A DNA stretch of 13,889 nucleotides from contig JAMAHW010000228.1 in the NCBI GenBank assembly GCA_023627715.1, forward strand, positions 1 to 13,889, written 5' to 3'. The stretch is from Periconia sp. R9002 (taxonomy: Eukaryota > Ascomycota > Dothideomycetes > Pleosporales > Periconiaceae). Positions 1-10,071 of the stretch are shown here, piece after piece. The position numbers and the translations under genes are program-made. Position 1 is the stretch's first letter, and the number at the start of each line of letters is the position of its first letter. The notes beneath the pieces are model-generated. The model was not told the origin of the DNA, did no database searches, and saw only the letters and a list, made by a program, of their open reading frames with translations.

Positions 1-105
1 ATCAGTGCTACACCCCGTGGTTGCAGCCGTTGCAAGAGATGGGAGGTTCAGCACGGCAGTGGAGGTTACGGAGTCAAGATGGCTCAAAGGGGTAAGTGCA
101 GGGGC

Positions 106-128
106 AGTCGCGGAGTCCATCCGCGACT
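106..128. repeat. Perfect 9-bp stem hairpin
   Basis: AGTCGCGGA (106-114) and TCCGCGACT (120-128) are exact reverse complements around a 5-base loop. The bases CTAG follow the stem with overlap. A Helitron 3' end would put about 10 bases between hairpin and CTRR, so that reading is weak. The hairpin has no clear role. Confidence 0.6.
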
Positions 129-410
129 AGTACAAAACAGGGCAAAAAGGGTCAGTGCTGGTACTCCAACCTGTCGGTTCGCTGCCATGTAGGGGGGGTT
201 CTGGGATTCAGAATAACTGTGCACGGGTAAGCAGGGGCATGTAGCCCTTACATAGGCTAAACAATCTACTGTCTATAACACACCGTCTTGAGGCCCAGAA
301 TACTGGGGAGTCCACATCACTGCCAATCTAACAACTGGGCCGTTGTGCTTCCATTTTTCCAATTTCGCTGCGACCCATGTATCGAAACAAATGAACTTTA
401 AAACAAGCAA

Positions 411-416
411 ACTTAC
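411..416 (-). other. Possible 3'-UTR splice donor
   Basis: GTAAGT begins two bases after the terminal TAG (420-418). It is a perfect fungal donor. No convincing branch/acceptor pair is seen downstream within the window, so use is unproven. Confidence 0.3.
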
Positions 417-417
417 C

Positions 418-3083
418 CTATTTAAGTTCGAACTCGCGCTTCTCCAACAATCCCCCCTCAAGCACTTTGCCTAAATGTGTCTTCTCTATCCCCTCGCTTT
501 CCCGTCTAATTTTTACGTACTCTTTCAAAAATCCCACAGGACTTTTTTTCAAGCCCCAACCGCCAGCCGGCGGCACGATAAACCCGTCAGCCTGCAACGT
601 CTCTCCCTCTTTCGTGGCCTCCCACGCCACACCTAAGTATTTGCACAGTTCGGTGTACTCTGCGTAGGAATCGAAGTAAAGCTGACCTGCGAAGAGATTG
701 AGCTGAGCAATCTGGCTTCGGAAGGTGCTGGAACTGGACGGAGAGAACTCCCGGCCGACGCAATAGAGATCAAGTGCGTCGAGCGGGTCATAGCCTTGAG
801 TAGGGCGTGGTGCGTATAGGTGCAGCGTTACGATACTCGACTTTCGAATTTCCTGGAGGAGTTGTTCGGCTTCCAAGGGACTAAGGATAATCAAACAACG
901 AGAGGCGGAGGACTTGTCGTTTTGTATAACTGAGAGGATCCACTGCACAGGCCTGAGATAGGAGTCCGAGACATATGATCCAGACATGGATCCTCTAGGA
1001 CGCTTAACAGTACGCATAAAGTCTATGGTGACGAGAAGATCATTCGGAAATTGCGTAAGATCAAATCGTTCTGCAGCACTTGTGGATTTTAAAGCCTGAA
1101 ACGCGGGTGAGAAGGCATCTGATCGTTCCGGGAATCGGCCGGTGGCAACCAGCTTAACAAGGTCAGGATGTAGTTGATGCCGCTCGGCTTCCATAGGTGC
1201 AGGTCTCTCAACTTCTCGCTCTTCCTCGATTTCTGAGGAGAGTTCCCTCTCTTGCTCTTCTTGAAGCGTTGCCATATCAAATGACATTGCCTCAAACTCG
1301 TGACACAATTCGAGAATCTTACATATGTTCTTGTTCGAGGTGTCCCAGTCTTTCATTGCATCAGAACCCTTGCGCAGACGAGGTCGATAGCGATCTTCAA
1401 GACTCTGAGCTTCCTTTTCGAGGAACATTTTCGCTTGCTCTACAGTCGTCTCTTCGCCATTAAAGTAGTTCTTGTGGGCCTCGTAGCGACGGCCCTGTCT
1501 AGCCCACACAGGTATATTCCGGTGCATGTCTGCCCACGTCTCCGTGATCGCCCATTTCAGAACGTCGGAGACGTCTATTTCTGAGCCATGCAGTTTCACC
1601 CCCAAAATTTTTATTTGTATTTCTTCGGGGATGCAGAAAACAACTGACTGGCCTTTCCCCAGTTTCCGCATTCGCATACATGCTTGCACCAGCGTATCTT
1701 TGGTCAAGTTGGCGCCTAAAGTGACTGCGGCCCGGTAGTTCTTAGGCAACTTCAAATCTGTGTCTCGCGTGTGAGCTTGATCAAGATATACAAGACATTC
1801 ATCTAAATGCTTGCCAAATGGCGATGTTTGTAGTGGCTCGATGCAGCCACTGCGATCAAGAACCGAGAGCTCGTCATTGTCATTAAAAAATATGACAGCT
1901 TCCGCTTGAGCGTGATGGGTGTCTTTTATTCCAAGCCACTTTTTCGCAACTTCAACGTTGCTCATTTCTAATATTTGTGCACCAGCGTCAAGGATGACTC
2001 GAGTTGGTGACTCCATTACGTTGACAATGTCCAGAAACTGTTCTGCATTGGTCTGTGGTGGTAGCAACTCTACTGAGCTGTTGTCTTGCAGTAGATAAGT
2101 CAACACCAAAGCATTGGTGTGTTTCTGCTTTTCGGAATCGAAATAATGGACGCTAAGTGGAAGTACCTGACGTGAGTCATTAGTACCACTAAAACCTGTC
2201 GTTGGGTGAGGTTTGACAGCACCAAGGTCCCAACCAGAAGCAGCGAGCCTATGGGGGAACTCCTTCATCGCCTTGGCAAAAACAATGTGCGATAGGAAGT
2301 AGTCAATAGTGCCTTTAGAATATCGAAGTGATGGAAATACGTCCGTGGTACACTGATGGCGATCTTTGATATTGACTCCAGCAAGATGCTGGAAAGCATC
2401 AGGAAGAATTCCTGCCCAGCGGACCCACTCTTGATATTCGACGTCTGCTTGATCCGATTTCTCCAGGTGAGCAAACGTATCAAAGAGAAACTGATCATCC
2501 AATCCTCCGTAGTAGTACGATAGAGATGTGAGAACAATGACTACGTCTGGGTGACTAAACTCGGATCGGAGAGAAGGACAATCTTTCGAGCGATATGGCA
2601 CGGCTAGCTGTGTTTTCGGTGTACGGCTTTGATCGATACCAAAATCTACCCTCCACCGCTTAGACCTGAGGGCAAAGCTTAGCACCCCACCCGCGATTAG
2701 ACCTCTCAAGAGGAGCATTGGTCCCATAGTGGTCTCCGTCCAGAGAGCTCCCTTTTCGACCTCGTTGATGTCCGTAGCGGTGAGTTCAGAATTCCGGATG
2801 TAGCGTAGGACCGCTTGCTTTACCTTGGGAGGCTGTCGCGCTACGGAGAAGAAGCCTGAGATTCCAAGCTCACATATATGGCTCGAGATCATATTCAATA
2901 GTTCCTCTTCTGCATCCGTTCGGAGAATGCGCGTACGTGGATATCGTGATTCGCAACGAGTATCGATTTCGATTGAGGAAGGAAACCTCTTCTTCACTTC
3001 AGCAGCATACATAGCGACTAGTTCCAAGATTGAGTGAATTATGGTCCATCTTTCCGGACCGAACTCCATTGGTTTTTGGGTAC
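418..3083 (-). CDS. Exon 4: DUF3645 and C-terminal motor half
   Basis: Residues 2259-3146. After TQKPMEFGPERW come the DUF3645 block (KRWRVDFG, LAVPYRSKDCPS, EFSHPDVVIVLTSLSYYYGGL), then GFSGTNDSR, ILDAGAQILEM, EAVIFFNDNDELSVLDRSG and CLVYLDQAHTRDTDLKLPKN. ANLTKDTLVQACMRMRKLGKGQSVVF follows and resembles SF2 motif VI. Later conserved pieces are WAITETWADMHRNIPVWARQG, QLNLFAGQLYF and THLGKVLEGGLL close to the end. The stop is TAG at 420-418, matching the usual family C-terminus. The usual DEAHTRGTD element reads DQAHTRDTD (codons 1782-1756), changing a charged residue and the glycine. A GTAAGT lies two bases past the stop, so the 3' UTR may carry an intron. Confidence 0.92.
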
Positions 3084-3212
3084 CTGAAGAGTAGGTTAGC
3101 ATGAGATTCGTTACGTAGACATACGACACCAGATCTTGCTAAGTCGCCCCTAGTGAACGCACTCAAGTAGGTGCAGTAAAAAACGATAATGTTTAGCATC
3201 CATTGTACTCAC
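3084..3212 (-). other. Intron 3 (129 nt), canonical
   Basis: The donor GTGAGT starts at 3212, the branch site GCTAAC is at 3100-3095 and the acceptor TTCAG ends at 3084. Splicing joins TYTMG to TQKPMEFGPERW, restoring the conserved YTMGTQxxxExxPxRW. The length is a multiple of three, but retention would add in-frame stops (TAA soon after the donor). Confidence 0.95.
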
Positions 3213-5412
3213 CCATAGTATAGGTCAGCTCCAACTTAACGCTAAAGTTCTCGTCACTCTCGTCTACAATATCTCTGGACTTGTTATCGAAAAACTGCTG
3301 CGTCCGCAGAAGCGATCTCCCCACGTCAGACTGTCCATTCAGCAGGCATTCGATGCCCATGAGCTTGAAGGACAGGATGTGCTCAGGCTGGACGAGCATG
3401 ATAACACGATTAGCCATACATTCTATGTAGATCTTGCCAACAGTATCAGCTTGAGAGGCGTTGAGTTTTAGCGCTCTTGAAAACGGCATGTGGTAGATGC
3501 GTCGGTTTAACAGCCCACCGAGCTTGGAGACCAGCGTTTGGAGCATTTGTCGTGACTGCGACCTCCCAACGATGATTCTGACAAGTAATTCTCCTTGTGC
3601 TAGAGATACTGCAGTGGTCGGCACAATGACAGAGCTCTTGCCCTCTCCCATGTTGAGTTGCATGACAGAGTTTGCATTGTTTAGTGGACTTCTCATTTGT
3701 TTCGCAATCTCTTCCTGTACTTCGCGAACCAAGAGACCGCTTTCGGCTTCAAGCAACAACGTTTCCGGAAATTCCATCGGTGACCAATTCTGATGTCCTC
3801 GATTGAGGAACTCTTCTGCAAGCTCACATCGATGAGAAGAGAGTGCTACAAGCCTCTGGGCGCGGTGGAGTTCAGTAACAGCAAGACCATATTGGACGAT
3901 TATAGCTTTCCATTCCCGAGTCAGAGAATCAAACCGGTCTCGGTTTAACTGACGAAGCCAGAACGTTGGGGACGTACGCGGCGATTGGCCCATATCAGTC
4001 GCTATTTCATCACCGGATCGAACAATTTCTCGTAAGAGGGAGTTGATATCATCAAAAAACCGCTGACAATCGTGCAGGTACGTCTTCAAGAGTCTGGCAA
4101 GCTCACCGTTCGACACGTCTGCGTGGATTTGGTATTTTGCTTTTTGTAGTGCAAGCAAATCACAACTGTCCCGTAGGTCCAAGATGTAGTCTTTCTCGCG
4201 CGAAGATTTGGCACTGGTTCTTAGCTTCTGGCATAATGAAGCGAGTCGGTAGCCGGCCTGGTTGCTGTTTTCTACTTCTTGCTGCTCTAGAGGTATACGA
4301 AGAGACGTGGGTGGTACAGGCCAGCACAAGTCCATAGAATCCAGGGCGATGGAAGACGAGAGCGGTGCTTTAAGGTTAAAAACATCATCGATACTATATA
4401 AGAAGGAGCCTTTGTTCCGCCCAGGATGGCCCTGTACCTTGACAATATAGTTGGTTTGGGTCTTGACGCAGGCGATGCTCTGTCGTGCCAGCTCACGTGA
4501 GATTATCTCGAGATACTGATAGAAGCAACGGTTGTCATACCAGATTTTGAACATGCGACGAACCTCAGACATAGCCCTCTCAGTGTCTATGTATGTCTCT
4601 GCATACGGACTGCGTGGTGTTTGAGGTACCTCACAGGGCCACTGGGAATGAAGTGCGCGTGCAAATGCCACGGCGGCCTTGCCCTGGTTGCTTTGACAAA
4701 CATTGAACTTCCTAGTCTCCCATTGCTCATACGTCTCTTCGGGCTGTTTTAATAAATCATATTCTGGACAGGCTAAAAGAGGTCGATATACCTCTACTAG
4801 ACTCTGAATTAGGGACAGCGTAGGAGAATCACCCTCCGCCAAGGTAAACTGGCCGACAGAAGGAATTTCGATGGATGCCAGGTCGCGATAGTTGTAAAAC
4901 GATGCTAAAGCTTGGATGACATCCATGTCCGCAACTTCTGCAAATGCAACAGTTGACAGCCAGGTCATAAGATCGAACTTGTTGAAGCGATGAGGTGATC
5001 TGGCAAGTAATGAGTGTAGATTGCACCACATATCTGGAAGGAACGATGATGGCTCCGCCAACCATGAAGCATTATACCGCAGCATTAAAGGCTCCAATCG
5101 TCCGTTAGAACTTTGGACTGTAGCATTGTGTAAGTGGTTAGTTCGAAAAGAAGTTTGGAAGTTATGTTCACCAATGTATGAGTGGAGAGTAGGCTGGCTT
5201 CGAAAGATCATTTCGGCGGCAATAGAACAGCGGCGTCCTCGTTCCGGGTCGGCCACTTCAGCTCTGACGTTATAGTCTCGATCAAATTCATGAGTGTGCT
5301 CTTCTGCGCCAAAGCCTTCGATGCGAAAAGTTGATGTTCTTATCGCATCCCTCTGAAGTAAATGGAGATCCATCGAGGCAAGCTTGGGAGGATCAACGTA
5401 TACTTCGGAGGG
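3213..5412 (-). CDS. Exon 3, third segment: DUF3638 P-loop region
   Basis: Residues 1526-2259. It opens with DLHLLQRDAIRTSTFRIEGFGAE, a conserved family block, and runs through a helical region to EIAKQMRSPLNNANSVMQLN and the P-loop-like GEGKSSVIVP (codons at 3648-3619). LVRIIVGRSQSRQMLQTLVSKLGGLL then resembles SF2 motif Ia. VQPEHILSFKLMGIE and a Walker-B-like DIVDESDE (DESDE codons 3264-3250) follow, and the exon ends at TYTMG. The known family consensus has the same order. Comparison with SecA (GEGKT; VDEVDS) suggests an ATP-driven translocase or unwindase fold, which is my inference. The exon ends in phase 1 before a GTGAGT donor. Confidence 0.92.
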
Positions 5413-5415
5413 CTA
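5413..5415 (-). other. Premature stop 2 (TAG, residue 1525)
   Basis: The frame runs from ..CIARSMKIL through TAG to PSEVYVDPPKLASMDLHLLQRD, and the homology resumes with DLHLLQRDAIRTSTF. No intron is needed or visible. CAG to TAG is again a single C-to-T change in CpA context. Confidence 0.75.
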
Positions 5416-7635
5416 TAATATTTTCATGCTCCGCGCTATGCAGAATATTTTGTGAACCGCTGTGTAAAACCCCGGGTTCTGAGTGATAAATGGCAGGTCT
5501 TCGTCCCAGGAGACTCGCTGCATGACCTTCAAATGGGTGGGATAGAACTTTCGTGGTGGCGTCAAGCGAGCAATGCGTTTGAGGATTTTCATGTTGGGCG
5601 CCGTAAGCACGTCAAATGATGACACTGCTCCTGAACGTAGGATCGTTAATGATGTTTCAGTACCCGTATGGCCAGTCAGAGCATCTGGGAGGCAGTTCGA
5701 AGTGAGCGCATGGAGGTAGCAAAGGAAGAGCTTGCTCTGTAAATTTCCGTTGTCGATCAGCCGACCCAGTACTTCGTCTATGTGATATGCATGGGTTTTT
5801 CTGGCCGAATCCAACTTTATCAACACGGAGACACGACCCGTCGTTGTCATCGAATATCTCACACCACTTTCAGGTATCAAAGCTAAGCGATCTTCAGCTC
5901 GTCGCTCGTGCTTCAAAATGAGCTTATTGACCAGTCCGTACAATGTTCCAATTCTCTGATCGGTATCTATGATCATTCCTTGGTGTTGGCGGGAATAAAT
6001 TTTTGGCTCGTCAGGAGTGTAACGGAAGTCTAGTCGTCGCCGAGGAAGCTCTATTAAGACGACCGAAGAACTTTCGAACAGAACATGAACGTGCGACTGA
6101 TGCTCTAAAGGCGAAAGAATCTTCGATATCGTTCTGGCGGTGTTACTGATAGGACTAATTAGGGTTTGGCGTCCATTCACTAAGCGCCAACTAGTTGCAC
6201 CTCTCTCTAGACGCCACAGATCGCTTGTCGAAGACCAGGGATCTACTCGCGGACGAAATTCAACTTCACCGGTATTGTAATTGTACCAGTGGAAATAGTC
6301 GTCAACGAACATTGTAGGAAGTAGATCCTTGAAAACATGAGAGGGAACATAATCAAACTTGGTTCCATCTCGAGCGGCTAGTATAAGCATATCTGAGCCT
6401 TCCATTCCAAAGCTGAGATTGTAGCACCACTTGGGATGAAAGGGTCGTTTTGCAGAGAACTCCATACCAGGTTCACTGGTAGGCATTACCTCTATCGGTG
6501 ACTTGTCAAAGAGTAAAGAATACAAAGGGTGCCCCATGTAATTTTGCGGAAGCTGAGAGAGGGGTAGACCATTCACTAGAAGTTCTGCTGTAAGCAGATT
6601 GAAATGAACGTCTAACACGTCACATGTGACATGTATCCAGTGATTATGGGGATTCTCCAGTACGCTCCAGCAATCCGTAGGGCGAAAGGCTGCCCATGAC
6701 ACCACCACGGCTTCGTTCAGACCATTTTGTACAATATCCAACGACAATTTCCTGGAAATCTCAGGAAAGGCTCGAAATAGCAGCAATCGCCATGATTGCA
6801 GCATAGCGAGATGGAGGTATTCATGTTCCGAAGTCGTGACATCCCTGTTCTCCTGCACCACAATCGAAGCCTGGATCAATATCGAAACCGCCGAGCCAGA
6901 GTTCAGAACAACTGCGAACCAATTTTCGTCCGCGTCAAATGTACTTGTACAAAGCAGCCCAATCTCAGTGAGCCTAGAAGAAAGCTCCTGCCGCTGCGAG
7001 TCATTAGTAGCTGAATGGACTCTTTTCTTGAGATGATTCAACCATGTCAGCGCTATCTCGCGAGCATCTTCAAGAAGCTCTAGGCATGTATCTGCAATTT
7101 CTTGAGAGTTGGTAATGCTAAGCATTCGCAACGTCAGCTGCACAAGAGTAGCAACAGCTCTCCAGGTCTCCCAATTTTCGCTCACCCGCCCTAGGGCAGC
7201 CTTGATCCTATTCGCAAGAGCTTTACAGAAAGACTCCGTGGCAAGGATCTCATGCGCACTCCGCTCTACGCTTTTCTCGCTAGATGGTGGACCTGCACGA
7301 TGAATAGTCTGTTGAATCAAGCATTGGGTCTCAATTTTCGCCAGGTCAACAGCTGGCATGGCAAGTTGGACAAGGATGTTTTGATATTGAATCTTATACC
7401 CAATTGGAAGCGCTCCGAAAGCTTTGAATTCATCCAAGGAGAAGTGCGATGGGCAGTCTGACAGATTTGCGATAACTTGATTTGGAGTTAATTCATCAGG
7501 TGTATCGGGGATCCGTAGATAAGTCTGAAGCTGAGTTGAACGAGCCGGGAGTATGTGTGTGCACTTCTTTTGTACCTGTTGAGTAGAGCATAGATCGTTA
7601 ACGAAGGTATCTTTAACGCTGTCGAAGTATTGGTA
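5416..7635 (-). CDS. Exon 3, second segment: central helical region
   Basis: The segment covers residues 785-1524, in frame with the segments on both sides. The first 66 codons hold no ATG-led frame of their own, but they carry family-like sequence ending NLSDCPSHFSLDEFKAFG, then a QYQNILVQLAMPAVDL block with ET and QxxIHRAGPPSS. Later come FHPKWCYNLSFGMEGSDML, DDYFHWYNYNTGEVEFRP, WRLVNGRQTLISPISN and LPRRRLDFRYTPDEPKIYS. These fit the family's mid-region repeats of beta-rich blocks. A conserved ALTSNCLPDALTGHTGTETS motif near the end matches the usual LPDxLTGxTGTExAL. No enzymatic residues are known to me here. Confidence 0.85.
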
Positions 7636-7638
7636 TTA
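7636..7638 (-). other. Premature stop 1 (TAA, residue 784)
   Basis: The frame upstream (..CVDNAL) and downstream (YQYFDSVKDTFVNDL.. then NLSDCPSHFSLDEF) is the same, and both sides match the family. No GT donor lies between the conserved VDNAL codons and the TAA. The nearest upstream GTs would delete conserved residues, and one gives only a 41-nt, out-of-frame intron. CAA to TAA is one C-to-T change in CpA context. Confidence 0.75.
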
Positions 7639-9079
7639 GAGTGCATTGTCAACACAAACGTCCGTCTCCTGTAAGAATGCAACTTCTTGCTTGATACGAT
7701 AGTGGCTCCCTGACAACGGTTTGATCTCCGAAAGGAGGTCAATGCGCCGAGTCAATGGGGAAGCCCACAAGTGTCGCAAACCATCTTGGCTGCTGAGAAC
7801 ATATCTCGCGCTCGGATTTTCACTGTCAGCATATGTGAAGCCTAACACTTCCGTCAATAGGAACATTGTTGCGTCCCGCCAGTGACTGTATGCCCTTGGG
7901 ACTTGTAATTCGAAAACCGTTGCTTTCGCAATTGCTTCCTCTGAGCTAAGCGGCCATTCATGGACCTCGATTTGAAGTTCCTCGGCTTCAGTCAGCAACC
8001 TATGTTTTTCACACCAAGGTGCACATTCCGTAGTTGTATAATTATAATACTGGTTGTAGACTTCTCGGCGATCGCAGTCGCGCTGGTCGGCTCTAGCCAT
8101 TAAGACGTTGTACAGTTGTTTTTGCTTAACTAGTTCGTCGCGTTTCCGCCGACGTCTGTCCCTAGCGTCTTGCACAATTTTCGAAAATAATCTCTTATGG
8201 TCCAGAGAACTATCGAAGAATCTGACCGCGAAAGAAGATGAGTGGCCAAAGTCGCGGTAGAGCGATGGGGCACCAGCTTCCACATTACTTCGGCGAGTCT
8301 GTAAATAGTCTTCTGCGGCCAACAACCGCTGTAATTGACTCTTGAAGGGCAAGGAAAGCGACTGGAACGAGGCTAGATCCACTTCAGGATCGAAGTCGCG
8401 TAATAACGGATATATTTCACAAGCGCACTTGTCACATGCGATCCATATCTCCACAGCAGTGAGATACATGGTCGAAAGGCTTCGTGGTATATGGCTTATG
8501 GCGCTGTATGTCGAATTTGCATGGTGATAGTACTCATTGAGAAGCCGATGTAGCTGCTCGCAAGTGGTATTATCGGAAATGTGTCGCTCAAGCCAAGAGG
8601 GGAGGTGATCTTCCACCCATGTCTCAACAGCCGCCAAGTAGAAATACGTATATTCTCCCGAGCCCCGGAAGTCGGTGGGTAACTCTTGCTTGGGTAATAC
8701 CAGACATTTAGAAGTAGGGTGGAAGTCTGATGTAGCAGACTGATGCTTCCTACGAGATATTTTCTCAATGAATCCGTCTAATTGTGGGAGATCAATGTCG
8801 AGATCGTTGCGGGGCTCGAGGCTGGCGAGGACGGCCATATCTATATTGTTGTCCACACTATTTGCAAAGCGCTCAATTTCTGCTGTTATCCATGATCGCG
8901 TATCTCGTAGGAGCGTCACGACATTGTCGGTGTAGAGACCAAAGAAGTGATCGGAAATGAGCTCCCTTAGCTTCCGTAGGCGACCGGTCAATTTGGCAGA
9001 AATGATGTACAACTGGTCAGCGCCTATAGCTTGCCATACAATATTAGTAGAATATTCCAATAGATTACTCATGCTCGAC
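7639..9079 (-). CDS. Exon 3, first segment: helical linker up to first nonsense codon
   Basis: The segment runs from about residue 303 to 783 and is mostly predicted helical. A strongly charged stretch (QDARDRRRRKRDELVKQKQL) is followed by WCEKHRLLTEAEELQIEVHEWPL, then a tail HYRIKQEVAFLQETDVCVDNAL. The last piece (FLxETxVxVDNAL) is conserved in the family and normally runs straight on into the next part. Here a TAA follows directly. A protein made from this allele would be DUF6606 plus this linker only, with no motor core. Confidence 0.85.
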
Positions 9080-9186
9080 CTACGCTAGAGCTTGCCCTGC
9101 TTCCTGACCTCTCGATCGTAAACAACGATCTTCGATGAAAGGTGTTGCAAAGGTCGACAAGTCCCTGGATGCGCGAGTGTGCTTAC
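9080..9186 (-). other. Intron 2 (107 nt)
   Basis: The donor GTAAGC (9186-9181) and an acceptor at CGTAG (ending 9080) keep the frame. An acceptor six bases further in (exon from 9073) also keeps it and drops two serines. An in-frame TAG at 9087-9085 forces the acceptor to lie downstream of it. No strong branch site is seen. Confidence 0.65.
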
Positions 9187-9911
9187 GTACCTATTGATTT
9201 GGCATGCATTCTTGCTTTTTGGAGGACCGTCGCCAATAAATTGACCATCACAGCTTTATACAGATTTGTAGAGGAGGCGCGAGCGAACTGAAGTTGCATA
9301 GTAATACGAACAAGGAGCCACAAAGGAGATCTTCTCCAAGGGAACAACCCGTTGTTCAACATAACATCCTCACGAGTGCTCTTCCACAATCCTTTCACCT
9401 CAGTCTGCTGTCCAAGGATGGAGAGAAGGTGCATGAAGAAGTCAGTTATCAAACCAGGGTGTATAGTATCGCGAGTCTCATCGTGGTCCTGTTTGTTCTT
9501 GCAACTCTGCGGTCGAAAGCCTGGGGCTTCTTCACAGCTCATCCTCCCAAGCGTGTACGCTAGTGAATTGATTAGTCCATTTTCCTGGAACTGCTTGAGC
9601 GAAATCTGGCAAGTATACGTCGGAAATGAGCGTCTGAGTCGACCTTTCGCTCTCATCACCTCCTCATTCGACGGTGACAGTTCGAAAACTTCATCGAGGA
9701 TATTGGATTCGGTTCCTTGTTTGCTGATAACTACTGCAGCATTCTGTGCCTTTATCTCAAGTGGTACGGCTCCGGTTGTCTTACCGGAGGCAAGGCCTTG
9801 GAGCAAGTCCGCCAACTGAGAGTCACTGACGAACCCGGAAGCACTGCGAACACGACGGAGGTTGCTAATCGTAGATTCTACTAAGTCTATATGATTATAG
9901 AGGGAAGAAAA
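9187..9911 (-). CDS. Exon 2: body of DUF6606 domain
   Basis: The exon codes for about residues 62-303. It opens with a helix ending in NLRRVRSASGFVSDSQL, then PLEIKAQNAAVVI and FELSPSNEEVMRAKGRLRR, which is the family's conserved QNA / FELSPxNExVM / KGRLRR block. WKSTREDVMLNNGLFPWRRS and PLWLLVRI follow, all typical of DUF6606. It ends at ..KSIGT in phase 2 before GTAAGC. No membrane segment or signal peptide is evident, which suggests an intracellular protein. The function of DUF6606 is unknown to me; it occurs almost always as the N-terminal partner of DUF3638. Confidence 0.88.
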
Positions 9912-10071
9912 CTGTTAGCAGATATCCTGATATTATCGGCTAAGATGAAACACAGATTTTGTTTGGATGTCATCGAAAGCCAGTAACCCTTGATGGTCGA
10001 ATGCAAAATTTATCCAAATTACTTTTCAAATAGGGTCCATAACCCTAACCAAACACGTGAATTGTGCGTAC
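9912..10071 (-). other. Intron 1 (160 nt)
   Basis: On the minus strand the donor is GTACGC and the acceptor is GCTAACAG. This pair keeps the frame and joins ..IAGY to FSSLYNHIDLVESTISNLRR, which fits the family pattern of helix then NLRxV. The more attractive GTACGT donor and the downstream ATATAG acceptor both break the frame. The acceptor lacks a well-spaced branch site; CGATAAT about 20 nt upstream may serve. The exact edges are therefore less certain than those of intron 3. Confidence 0.6.

Larger units (their letters stand above)
1..417. other. Non-coding left flank, repeat-like
   Basis: No reading frame here looks like a real gene. It holds a G-run (about 191-197), a short perfect hairpin at 106-128, two copies of TCAGTGCT (positions 3 and 152), and a small inverted repeat ATGTA/TACAT at 239-253. 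Read on the minus strand, the stretch starting near 284 begins TGTGTTATAGAC, which could be the TG.. end of a long terminal repeat. No second LTR copy or target duplication is visible, so the stretch is not called as a retroelement. Confidence 0.5.

Noticed and set aside
106..131. Helitron 3' end (hairpin followed by CTAG)
   Set aside because: The CTAG overlaps the stem instead of lying about 10 bases beyond it, and no TC 5' end or Rep/helicase is present.
5413..7638. Stop-codon reassignment or programmed readthrough of the two in-frame stops
   Set aside because: The gene itself ends with TAG at the usual family C-terminus, a fungal nuclear genome does not recode TAA and TAG, and the contexts (TAA TAC, TAG CCC) are not known readthrough contexts.
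7600..7665. A mini-intron removing the first premature stop, with CTAATAC as branch site and CGACAG as acceptor
   Set aside because: No donor exists after the conserved VDNAL codons. The nearest GT gives a 41-nt intron that breaks the frame and removes conserved residues.
3193..9072. Separate neighbouring genes, one for each of the three large minus-strand open segments
   Set aside because: All three share one frame, and the family homology continues across each gap without overlap or loss. They are parts of a single gene.
10035..10052. Telomere-like CCCTAACC motif
   Set aside because: A single partial match inside an intron, not an array.
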